Notes: generated by a model from the letters alone, not told the origin. DNA of 7,813 nt from Desulfuromonadales bacterium (GCA_030591795.1 JAUVAJ010000066.1:1-7813), one strand, 5' to 3'; shown: positions 1-6,890, numbered from the stretch's first letter. Numbers and translations are program-made.

Positions 1-343
1 CAATCTGTTCCGGACTCAGCGCTTCCCCGGGAATCTGCTCATGCTCGTGCGGCCATTGGGAGATATCTGCATTCTGACAATGCAGACAGCGGAAATTACA
101 GCCGACCGTGGCGATCGAATAGCTCTTTGAACCGGGTAGCAAGTGGAACAACGGTTTTTTCTCAATCGGGTCGACATTGGTCGCGATTGCCCGACCGTAG
201 ACCAGTGAGTAGAGGACACCGCCCTCGTTAGCCCGGACGCCGCAAATGCCGCGTCCACCTTCGGCGATCCGGCAATTAAAGCGACAGAGGTGGCACTGGA
301 CGAATTTATTGTCTTTTGCTTCCCAGAATTTTGCTTCGTGCAT
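1..343 (-). CDS. amrS: AmmeMemoRadiSam-type radical SAM enzyme (AmrS), N-terminal 114 residues, 3' end outside window
   Basis: This reading frame starts with ATG at 343 and stays open to the left edge, so only the N-terminal third is present. The protein begins MHEAKFWEAKDNKFVQCHLC. It has two cysteine groups. The first is C17-x2-C20-x3-C24 followed by C34 in a GRGICGVRAN context. The second is the radical SAM signature C82-NFR-C86-LH-C89 that would hold the SAM-binding 4Fe-4S cluster. The early cysteines plus a YGRAIATNVDPIEKKPLFH segment are typical of the AmmeMemoRadiSam radical SAM family, formerly annotated as pyruvate formate-lyase activating enzyme-like. The reaction is not well established in the family as I know it. 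A GGGGA ribosome site (353-357) lies 9 bases before the ATG. The gene points the same way as the mre cluster but is separated from rodA by a 685-base repeat-rich gap and has its own promoter candidate, so it is probably a separate unit. The family call is confident; the exact function is not. Confidence 0.9.
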   Translation of the reverse strand, partial: MHEAKFWEAKDNKFVQCHLCRFNCRIAEGGRGICGVRANEGGVLYSLVYGRAIATNVDPIEKKPLFHLLPGSKSYSIATVGCNFRCLHCQNADISQWPHEHEQIPGEALSPEQI

Positions 344-374
344 GGCTATAATTCCCCGTTAGTTTGTATGGGAA

Positions 375-383
375 ATTATAGCA
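375..383 (-). promoter_or_regulatory. Extended -10 promoter candidate for amrS
   Basis: Read on the minus strand this is TGCTATAAT, a perfect TATAAT preceded by the TGn extended -10 motif. No good -35 box is seen at 16-19 bases; the best is TTTCCT at 399-404 with an 18-base spacer. Transcription would start near 368, giving a leader of about 25 bases with a GGGGA ribosome site at 353-357. The position and the perfect hexamer make it a good candidate, but it is a motif match only. Confidence 0.45.
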
Positions 384-400
384 GATTAGACGATGAAGAG

Positions 401-500
401 GAAAACAGAGGCAAGATCGGCGGGTTGCGTCCCGCCAGACGCCTTACTTTTTGTGCAAGCGCCAACAAAAAGTAAGCAAAAAATGGCTTTATCCTGGCGG
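401..500. repeat. Structured repeat, copy 1, with nested inverted repeats
   Basis: Positions 401-463 align with 874-935. Both start GAAAAC. Both then have a 6-base palindrome arm pair (here GGCGGG 419-424 with CCCGCC 431-436), an AG spacer, and TTACTTTTTGT (444-454) followed two bases later by AAGCGC. The distance from first arm to TTACTTTTTGT is 25 bases in both copies. Inside the hairpin loop, GCGT (427-430) can pair with ACGC (439-442), giving an interlocked A-B-A'-B' order. An outer arm CCGCCAG (432-438) can pair with CTGGCGG (494-500), enclosing the perfect hairpin 443-476. No protein or transposase is associated. I recall similar TTACTTTTTG strings in intergenic DNA of many proteobacteria, but cannot name the family. 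Confidence 0.6.
443..476. repeat. Perfect 12-base inverted repeat (CTTACTTTTTGT / ACAAAAAGTAAG)
   Basis: The arms at 443-454 and 465-476 are exact reverse complements around a 10-base spacer (GCAAGCGCCA). The sequence after each arm, on either strand, is not a clean T-run, so it is not a standard intrinsic terminator. The left arm is part of the repeat shared with 874-935. The right arm has no counterpart in that second copy, which is followed by unrelated GAG-rich sequence. Confidence 0.7.
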
Positions 501-557
501 ATGGCATCTCGATGACGTTGCTGGGTCGGGTTCTAGCTGCTGATGGCTAATTAATCC

Positions 558-592
558 GGGCCCTTTCCCTTCGGGCCCTAACTTCACAGGGC
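558..592. repeat. GC-rich overlapping hairpins (GGGCCC pair)
   Basis: GGGCCC at 558-563 and again at 573-578 can form a 6-base stem around TTTCCCTTC. The second arm also overlaps GCCCT (575-579), which can pair with AGGGC (588-592). The two stems share bases and exclude each other. No T-tract follows on either strand, so terminator function is not supported. Confidence 0.4.
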
Positions 593-775
593 TATTGGAA
601 GTAAAAGCTTATAAAAGTGAAGCCTTTGAGTACGTCGGCTAGAAATAAACAATAACCTATGTAGAGCAAACCCCTACTAGAAAAGCAGGTATGTCAAATC
701 AACGCTGTACACTGTTTAATCTGTACTCCAGATATTTAAAAATCTGCAACATCCGTACGCGCATGCCCACTGCAA

Positions 776-935
776 GTGAGCCGTTTCTTTTGGTTCGTTT
801 TCTTTGCGGCTCACCAAAGAAAATGAACCCGGCTGTCGGGCCGGGACCCGACGCTCTTGATTGTTTGTTTAAAGAAAACCAGGGAAAACCGTCGGGACTC
901 TCCCCGACAGGAGAGTTACTTTTTGTCTAAGCGCT
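776..935. repeat. Structured repeat, copy 2, with three interlocked inverted-repeat pairs
   Basis: Three successive sets of arms occur in A-B-A'-B' order. Set 1: GTGAGCCG (776-783) with CGGCTCAC (807-814), interlocked with a 15-base stem 792-806/815-829. That stem has one non-Watson-Crick pair, G797 with T824, which is a G-U wobble only in plus-strand RNA. Set 2: CCCGGC (828-833) with GCCGGG (840-845), interlocked with GTCGGG (835-840) and CCCGAC (847-852). Set 3: GTCGGG (891-896) with CCCGAC (903-908), interlocked with ACTCTC (897-902) and GAGAGT (911-916). Set 3 leads into TTACTTTTTGT (916-926), as in copy 1. On the minus strand the 891-908 hairpin is followed closely by TTTT, so it might weakly stop read-through from rodA. 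Confidence 0.6.
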
Positions 936-937
936 GG

Positions 938-964
938 CAGAGTGAGCAGAGTGAGCAGTGAGAG
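938..964. repeat. Short tandem repeat, 9-base unit CAGAGTGAG
   Basis: CAGAGTGAG occurs at 938-946 and again exactly at 947-955. A degenerate third unit, CAGTGAGAG, follows at 956-964. It directly follows the structured repeat and is probably a small replication-slippage product. Confidence 0.6.
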
Positions 965-997
965 CTACGTCGAGCGCACGAGGAGAAGGGCAACGCC

Positions 998-1027
998 GTA
1001 GATGGCTGCTTTTCAGCCGCCACCTAC
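998..1027 (-). terminator. Hairpin just after the rodA stop; possible end of the mre transcript, no U-tract
   Basis: The arms 998-1006 and 1019-1027 pair over 9 bases. The single odd pair (1002 with 1023) is a U-G wobble in minus-strand RNA but an A-C mismatch in plus-strand RNA, so the structure fits the rodA transcript. Above a G-A mismatch, a further 3-base stem (1008-1010/1015-1017) closes a GAAA tetraloop in minus-strand RNA. It begins two bases after the rodA stop codon. There is no T-tract on its 3' side, so it is either a Rho-type 3' end, an RNA-stabilising hairpin, or another part of the repeat. CGTAG (997-1001) can also pair with CTACG (965-969). Confidence 0.4.
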
Positions 1028-1028
1028 A

Positions 1029-2129
1029 CTAAAACATGAATCTGCGCATACTTATATTAAGCAACAACCCGACCCCGACCATGGTCGTGACCATACTAGT
1101 GCCGCCATAGGAAAAGAGCGGCAACGGTACCCCGACGACCGGCAGCAGGCCGATAACCATCCCGAGATTGACAATAATATGCCAGAACAGCATGGCGGTA
1201 ACACCGAGGGCGAGAAACATACCAAACCGGTCACCGGCCCGGCTGGCAACATAGATTCCCCAGCAGACCAGCAACAGATAGAGCACCAGCAACAACAAAC
1301 AACCGAAAAAGCCCCACTCTTCAGCAAAGACCGAGAATGCAAAGTCGGTGTGCCGTTCCGGCAAAAAGGCGAGCTGTGACTGCGTTCCCTGCATAAACCC
1401 CTTGCCGAAAAACCCACCGCTGCCAACGGCAATTTTCGACTGGATAATATGATAACCGGAGCCGAGCGGGTCGCGTTCAGGGTTAAGGAAGGTAAGAATC
1501 CGTTCTTTCTGGTAATTACGCAGGTAAAAGAACCAGCCACCGATCGTCGCAACCAAGCCCATTACCGTCAAAGAAATCAGCGTCCGGCGGTGAATGCCGG
1601 CAAACAGCGCCATACTACTGGCGATAAAAATAACCAGCATGGCGGTGCCGAGGTCTGGTTGTTTCATAATCATCAGCACCGGCACACCGAGAATCGCGAA
1701 CGGTAGGACCAGTTGCCGCAACGAGTAACCACGAACCTGCTCATGTCGGCTGAAATAACGCGCCAGAATGAAGATAATCGTGATCTTCATCAGCTCGCTC
1801 GGCTGCAGGTTGAAAAAGCCGAGATCGAGCCAGCGTGTCGCCCCCATAGAAGTCTTGCCGACTAAAAGAACCATCAACAGCAGGCCGACATTTATAACAT
1901 ACAGCGGCAGACCAAAATATTCGATATGCCGGTAATCGAAAACCGTCAGAGCCAAGGCGATACACAAGCCGATGCCGAGCCAATAAAATTGTTTTAGATA
2001 AATCGGTGTGCCGAGCGTATCCCAGGTCGAGGTTGCACTGTAAAGATTGACAATGCCAACACCAACCAATAGAAGAATCTGCAGCAACAGAACCCAGTCA
2101 AAATGTATCAATAAGCGTCGATCAAACAT
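1029..2129 (-). CDS. rodA: RodA, SEDS-family peptidoglycan glycosyltransferase of the elongasome
   Basis: The 366-residue polytopic inner-membrane protein is close to the length of E. coli RodA (about 370). SEDS proteins polymerise lipid II into glycan strands, working with a class B penicillin-binding protein. The diagnostic block is residues 217-262, with PERDPLGSGYHIIQSKIA, GTQSQLAFLPERHTD and then AEEWGFFG. D262 in ERHTD falls where the catalytic aspartate of E. coli RodA lies. Other family segments are GATRWLDLGFFNLQPSELMK (96-115), KQPDLGTA (156-163) and PLPLFSYGGTS (335-345). About ten hydrophobic helices can be picked out by eye. The ATG at 2129 shares bases with the mrdA stop (TAATG), and GAGGTG (2138-2143) sits 8 bases upstream, which implies coupled translation with its partner PBP2. 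FtsW is the alternative SEDS member, but the neighbours and length favour RodA. Confidence 0.97.
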   Translation of the reverse strand: MFDRRLLIHFDWVLLLQILLLVGVGIVNLYSATSTWDTLGTPIYLKQFYWLGIGLCIALALTVFDYRHIEYFGLPLYVINVGLLLMVLLVGKTSMGATRWLDLGFFNLQPSELMKITIIFILARYFSRHEQVRGYSLRQLVLPFAILGVPVLMIMKQPDLGTAMLVIFIASSMALFAGIHRRTLISLTVMGLVATIGGWFFYLRNYQKERILTFLNPERDPLGSGYHIIQSKIAVGSGGFFGKGFMQGTQSQLAFLPERHTDFAFSVFAEEWGFFGCLLLLVLYLLLVCWGIYVASRAGDRFGMFLALGVTAMLFWHIIVNLGMVIGLLPVVGVPLPLFSYGGTSMVTTMVGVGLLLNISMRRFMF

Positions 2130-4207
2130 TACTCAGCCACCTCGGCATTGCTTGTAGACCCCTGTTCCAGTTCCGCTTTGCGGCGTTCGGCGCGAACCTT
2201 CTCGGCCCGTTCCCGCACGGCCTTCAATTTGGCCGCCAATACCTGTTCACGCTGCTGCTGAGCGGCCAATTCCTTCTCGGCCACCTCTGCTGCCGCCTGC
2301 TCCCGGTCAAGCTTCTCTTGCGCAGCTTTTTTACGCGCCGCCGCGACCCGCCACTTCCATTCCCGATTTTTCAATTCAACCATGTCGATGCCAAAATACG
2401 CACCTAGAATCTCCCGTGAAATCGGTGCGGCGGCTGTACTGCCGTGCTCTCCATGCTCGACGATTACGGCAACAGCAATCTCCGGGTCTTCAGCCGGGGC
2501 ATAAGAGACAAACAGGCCATGGTCGCGATGTTTGTACTTGATTTCCTCCTCGTCATCATCTGCCTCGTCATCGGCTTTCATCCTGATGACCTGAGACGTT
2601 CCGGTTTTCCCGGCAACAGTAATATTCGGCAAACGACTTGCCCACCCGGTTCCGTGCGGCTCGTTGACCACCGCTTCAAGTCCGGCGTGAAGGATCTCTA
2701 ACTCGGCAACATCCAGCTGCGTTGTGCTTAGTTGCTCCACAGAATGTTGCATAACCACTTCGCCGTCAAAATCCTCAATCCGGTCAACAATATAAGGCCG
2801 CATGACGTGACCGCCGTTGGCAATCGTTGCCGTCATTACCGCCAGCTGCATCGGTGTCGCCAACACAAACCCCTGACCGATTGCGGCAATGACGGTCTCG
2901 CCATCATACCATCGATCATTAAAGCGTCGCTTTTTCCATGCTGAATCAGGGATCAATCCGCTCCGCTCACTGTCTGGCAGATAGCCCCCGACCGAATCCA
3001 GTCCCAGTTCGCGCGACATTTCGGCAATGCGGTCAATCCCTATTTCCAGACCGACTTCGTAAAACCAGACATCGCAACTTTCACGAATAGCTTTTTTTAG
3101 ATCAGTCTCGCCATGCCCGCGCTTTTTCCAGCAGCGGAATTCACGATTACCCAGTTTAATCTTGCCTTTACAATCGACTGTGAAATCGGCAGAGACCAAA
3201 CCGCTTCGCAACGCGGCCAGAGCTGTGACCAGCTTAAAAGTAGAGCCGGGCGGGTATTGCCCCTTCAACGCTTTGTTGGTCAACGGATGACGATCATTCT
3301 GTAGCAGCGCCAGCCATTCATCGCCAGTTATGCCCCGGGCGAAAAAAGCCGGATCAAAAGATGGTTTGCTGGTCATGGCCAGGATTGCCCCGGTTTTTAC
3401 ATCAATCGCCACTGCCGCACCGGCCTGATCGCCAAAAGCGGTTTCAGCGGCCTGCTGAATCTGTTTATCCAACGTCAGAAACACCTTAAGACCAGGTCTT
3501 GGCTCAAGGGTCTTCAAGGTGCGCAAGCCTTTCCCTTTGACATCGACCTCCAGTAACCTCTCACCTTCCTGACCACGCAAATAACTCTCAAGATACTTCT
3601 CAAGTCCGGATTTGCCGACAAAGTCGGTACCACGGTAGTCACTGAACTTTGGGCTACGGAGTTCATCTTCGGTGATTGCACCGAGATAGCCGAACAGATG
3701 CGCGCCAAGTTCACCATAAGGGTATGCCCTTACCGGTGTAACCAGAGTCAGAACCCCCGGCAGGTTGATCGCGTTCTCTTGAACCTGCTCAACCGCATCC
3801 CGATCAACGTTGACCGCCAACGGAACTGGCCGATAACGCGGCAAAGATTGGCCTTTTTTCCAGTTGGCTGCCAGAATCTCCTCGTCAACCTGAAGATAGC
3901 CAGCCAATCGTTTAACCATTTCGGCACTGTCATCCACCTCCTGCCGCAAAGCAGCAATGGTAAAACCGGGTCGGTTATCGACCAGCAGTTCACCATAACG
4001 ATCATAGATCGGGCCACGCTCGGCCGCGACCGGAAGATAGCGTATCCGGTTTTTTTCCGAGAGGAGCTGGTAGCGGTCAGCGCTGATAATCTGCAGAAAC
4101 CAGAGTCGCAGCAGCAACACTGTGAACACCAGCAACACCACGATAATCAGGGCGGTGAAGCGTGATTTCAAGCGGGGAAGATCAACCCAGCGCGATCTAA
4201 CCTTCAT
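2129..4207 (-). CDS. mrdA: Penicillin-binding protein 2, elongasome peptidoglycan transpeptidase
   Basis: This 692-residue class B PBP cross-links peptidoglycan with RodA. It has a short cytoplasmic N-terminus, one membrane helix (about 17-39), a PBP dimerisation/pedestal domain with RGPIYDRYGELLVDN (64-78), and a transpeptidase domain from about 240 to 610. The active-site motifs are STFK (nucleophile S322), SCD (S377) and KTGT (K534). I prefer the ATG at 4207. The longer frame starts with TTG at 4240 deep inside mreD and adds residues unlike the family, while GGATGAG (4212-4218) lies just before 4207. This start overlaps mreD by 11 bases. Oddities: a tail of about 75 residues (from about 617) rich in A, E, K, R and Q, probably a long helix or coiled coil, which makes the protein longer than E. 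coli PBP2 (633 residues); and a strongly acidic loop shortly after KTGT. C346, C359, H365 and C378 line up with a zinc site reported in other PBP2s. Confidence 0.96.
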   Translation of the reverse strand: MKVRSRWVDLPRLKSRFTALIIVVLLVFTVLLLRLWFLQIISADRYQLLSEKNRIRYLPVAAERGPIYDRYGELLVDNRPGFTIAALRQEVDDSAEMVKRLAGYLQVDEEILAANWKKGQSLPRYRPVPLAVNVDRDAVEQVQENAINLPGVLTLVTPVRAYPYGELGAHLFGYLGAITEDELRSPKFSDYRGTDFVGKSGLEKYLESYLRGQEGERLLEVDVKGKGLRTLKTLEPRPGLKVFLTLDKQIQQAAETAFGDQAGAAVAIDVKTGAILAMTSKPSFDPAFFARGITGDEWLALLQNDRHPLTNKALKGQYPPGSTFKLVTALAALRSGLVSADFTVDCKGKIKLGNREFRCWKKRGHGETDLKKAIRESCDVWFYEVGLEIGIDRIAEMSRELGLDSVGGYLPDSERSGLIPDSAWKKRRFNDRWYDGETVIAAIGQGFVLATPMQLAVMTATIANGGHVMRPYIVDRIEDFDGEVVMQHSVEQLSTTQLDVAELEILHAGLEAVVNEPHGTGWASRLPNITVAGKTGTSQVIRMKADDEADDDEEEIKYKHRDHGLFVSYAPAEDPEIAVAVIVEHGEHGSTAAAPISREILGAYFGIDMVELKNREWKWRVAAARKKAAQEKLDREQAAAEVAEKELAAQQQREQVLAAKLKAVRERAEKVRAERRKAELEQGSTSNAEVAE

Positions 4208-4727
4208 AACGCTCATCCAGGCGCTGCATGCCCGGCACAACCAGCCGGGGGAAGCGTTTTTGCAGATAGGTGACTGTCAGCATCAGCAGGGCGGCTGCGA
4301 CTATGTTGGCCAGCAGTTGACCCGGGAGGTGCTTAAGCACAATCTGCCACAAGGCCCCGGCTTCAGCAAAGGTACCGAGCAGGACCAGCAGACTGGCCTG
4401 AAGTAGCGTCCCGCAGGCGACCAGGAACAACAACAGAAACGGGTTTTCGGCATTGAAGAAATTAATGGTACTGCGGATACTGAAGACAACCAACAACAAA
4501 ATCATACCGTGTAAGCCAAAAGCGCTACCGGCAAACACATCATAAAGCAAACCGATACTAAAAGAGAAGACGCCACAGGAACCGTATTTTTGACTGATGC
4601 CAAGATATACGATCAAGATCAGGATCAAATCAGGTTTCAATTGGAAAGGAAATATCCGGGGGAATACCGCCGTCTGGATCAACAAGCTGACCAGACCGAA
4701 CAGAGCGCAAAAAGCGATACGTCTCAT
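4197..4727 (-). CDS. mreD: MreD, inner-membrane rod-shape protein
   Basis: The 176-residue, very hydrophobic protein has roughly five or six membrane helices. MreD binds MreC and helps set PBP2-RodA activity; no enzymatic activity is known. Family hallmarks are KPDLILILIVYLGI (31-44) and GLLYDVFAGSAFGLHG, the conserved loop-helix of MreD. The length is typical of the family. The ATG at 4727 overlaps the mreC stop as ATGA, and GGGAG (4733-4737) lies 5 bases upstream inside mreC. The end overlaps the preferred mrdA start. Sequence conservation in this family is low, so the call rests on the motif, membrane profile and position between mreC and mrdA, all of which agree. Confidence 0.93.
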   Translation of the reverse strand: MRRIAFCALFGLVSLLIQTAVFPRIFPFQLKPDLILILIVYLGISQKYGSCGVFSFSIGLLYDVFAGSAFGLHGMILLLVVFSIRSTINFFNAENPFLLLFLVACGTLLQASLLVLLGTFAEAGALWQIVLKHLPGQLLANIVAAALLMLTVTYLQKRFPRLVVPGMQRLDERYEG

Positions 4728-5542
4728 GGCTTCTCCCTGAGCAAAACCAGAACCTCTTCCAACTTGGAGAAATTGACGGTCGGCTTCACGCTAACCGGTT
4801 GGAACAAGCCATACTCAACCGACGAAACATGCTCAACGTAACCGATGGTTAACCCTTTCGGGAAGACCCCACCGGTTCCTGAGGTAACGATCAGATCACC
4901 TTCGCCAATATCCTCCAGCCGTAAGGCAAAGTCGAGGGTCAGATTAGCCCCCTTCCCCCGACAAATGCCGCGAGTCCGATTTTTCTGCACCAGAGTGGCC
5001 ACGGCCGATGAAGCATCGGTAATCAACAGCACCCGCGACTGATGCGCCGCCACGCGGATGGTTCGGCCGACGACACCTTCGGCGACAACCACCGGCATCC
5101 CCTCTGCAACCCCGTTATCCGAGCCTTTATCAATAACCACAGTACGGAACCAGCTCGAAGCGTCTTCGCTGATAACTTGGGCCGGCAAGGTTACAAGGTT
5201 AACATCCGCCTTGAAATCGAGCAGCTTACGCAGCCGTTCATTGGCTAGACGAATTTCCTGAACCTGCATCAACTCGGCTTTGATCTGTCGATTTTCTGTC
5301 AGAAGTCGATCATTCTCGTAACCGGTGTCGATCAACCAGAGGTAATGGGTCCAGACATCTGCCGCTCCCCTCCAGACCTCATCAAGACCACTGTACAAAG
5401 GTGCAGTTACCTGCAGAACCGCCCGTTCAAAAATGGTTGATGCTCCACCCCGGCGCAGGTTGGCTGAATAGAACAGCAATGCTGTCAGAATGAGTACGCA
5501 GATCAGGATTTGACTGCGATATCGTCTGAACAGTTCAAACAT
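4724..5542 (-). CDS. mreC: MreC, periplasmic scaffold of the elongasome
   Basis: The 272-residue bitopic protein has a short basic N-terminus (FELFRRYRS), one membrane helix (about 11-27), a coiled coil (about 72-108, with ENDRLLTENRQIKAEL) and the two-barrel MreC domain (about 115-270). The family signature GTGGVFPKGLTIGYV is at 222-236. MreC bridges cytoplasmic MreB filaments to PBP2 in the periplasm and promotes PBP2 activation. Its length is nearer the compact forms than the 367-residue E. coli protein. The start ATG at 5542 has GGAGT (5551-5555) 8 bases upstream. The 116-base gap from mreB contains an intrinsic terminator whose U-tract ends only about 24 bases before this start, leaving no room for a promoter downstream of it. 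Expression therefore seems to depend on read-through. Confidence 0.96.
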   Translation of the reverse strand: MFELFRRYRSQILICVLILTALLFYSANLRRGGASTIFERAVLQVTAPLYSGLDEVWRGAADVWTHYLWLIDTGYENDRLLTENRQIKAELMQVQEIRLANERLRKLLDFKADVNLVTLPAQVISEDASSWFRTVVIDKGSDNGVAEGMPVVVAEGVVGRTIRVAAHQSRVLLITDASSAVATLVQKNRTRGICRGKGANLTLDFALRLEDIGEGDLIVTSGTGGVFPKGLTIGYVEHVSSVEYGLFQPVSVKPTVNFSKLEEVLVLLREKP

Positions 5543-5565
5543 GGAAGGATACTCCGCAGTTCAAG

Positions 5566-5591
5566 AAAAAAAGAGGGCCGGCGGCCCTCTT
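5566..5591 (-). terminator. Intrinsic terminator between mreB and mreC
   Basis: Read on the minus strand, GAGGGCC (5589-5583) pairs perfectly with GGCCCTC (5579-5573) around a 3-base loop, and seven Ts follow at once (5572-5566). Two flanking A-T pairs can extend the stem. This is a complete textbook intrinsic terminator. It lies 68 bases after the mreB stop and about 24 bases before the mreC ATG. The mreC ribosome site starts about 10 bases past the T-run. It probably trims most transcripts to mreB alone and lets a fraction continue. Confidence 0.85.
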
Positions 5592-5658
5592 CTTGTAACG
5601 TCACTCCAGATGGCGCCAAATAACCAGCAAGATGCGTTAGTTTAAGCTGTGCAAAGGA

Positions 5659-6756
<1,098 letters not shown>

Positions 6757-6793
6757 TCACACTACCAAAATTTACCCTCGGTTTGCAAGTGGG

Positions 6794-6816
6794 AAAAGCA
6801 AAAAGTTATTGCTTTT
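6794..6816. promoter_or_regulatory. 8-base inverted repeat between the divergent promoters, possible operator
   Basis: AAAAGCAA (6794-6801) and TTGCTTTT (6809-6816) are exact inverted copies around a 7-base spacer, so the centres are about 15 bases apart, a spacing that would suit a dimeric regulator. It lies just downstream of the mreB -10 candidate and includes the -35 candidate of the plus-strand gene. It is AT-rich, so chance cannot be excluded. Confidence 0.35.
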
Positions 6817-6837
6817 AACCCCCTTATTGTCTAACAT
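6809..6837 (+). promoter_or_regulatory. Weak promoter candidate for the ppiD-like gene
   Basis: TTGCTT (6809-6814), a 17-base spacer and TAACAT (6832-6837) form a partial sigma-70 match, which would start transcription near 6844. It overlaps the oppositely directed mreB promoter candidate. AATAAT at 6856-6861 is an alternative -10 without a good -35. Confidence 0.25.
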
Positions 6838-6850
6838 TCGCGTTTGTCAA
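6823..6850 (-). promoter_or_regulatory. Sigma-70-type promoter candidate for the mre cluster
   Basis: On the minus strand a perfect TTGACA (6850-6845) is followed, after 16 bases, by AATAAG (6828-6823), which matches 4 of 6 positions of TATAAT. Transcription would start near 6816, giving an mreB leader of about 115 bases. The -35 is strong and the -10 weak. Confidence 0.4.
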
Positions 6851-6890
6851 AAAAGAATAATTAGACCCCGTAAGGAGTAAACCAAATATC

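Larger units (their letters stand above)
344..1028. other. Intergenic region without a convincing gene, rich in inverted repeats
   Basis: This gap lies between the stop of rodA and the start of amrS. Open frames in it (290-475 and 691-930, plus strand) are built from repeat sequence and have no domain-like features, so I do not call them genes. The gap holds two copies of a structured repeat (401-500 and 874-935), a chain of overlapping inverted repeats (776-852), GC-rich hairpins (558-592), a 9-base tandem repeat (938-964) and a hairpin next to rodA (998-1027). In the remaining parts (about 505-555, 595-775) I see nothing beyond AT-rich sequence with no recognisable signal. Confidence 0.7.

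Noticed and set aside
290..475. Plus-strand 61-codon open frame
   Set aside because: It overlaps the start of amrS on the other strand and ends in the repeat at 443-476.
891..916. True H-type pseudoknot
   Set aside because: The order of arms fits, but the loops (0 and 2 bases across 6-base stems) are too short to span the grooves; competing hairpins are more likely.
691..930. Plus-strand 79-codon open frame
   Set aside because: It consists largely of the palindromic repeat, has no ribosome site of note and no domain features; the reading frame is a by-product of the repeat.
344..1028. CRISPR array, tRNA, attachment site or replication origin in the large gap
   Set aside because: There are no regularly spaced repeats, no cloverleaf, no direct-repeat borders around a cargo, and no DnaA-box cluster.
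4208..4240. Longer mrdA start (TTG at 4240, or ATG at 4216)
   Set aside because: The extra residues are unlike the PBP2 family and TTG at 4240 lies deep inside mreD; ATG at 4207 has a ribosome-site-like GGATGAG and gives a normal N-terminus.
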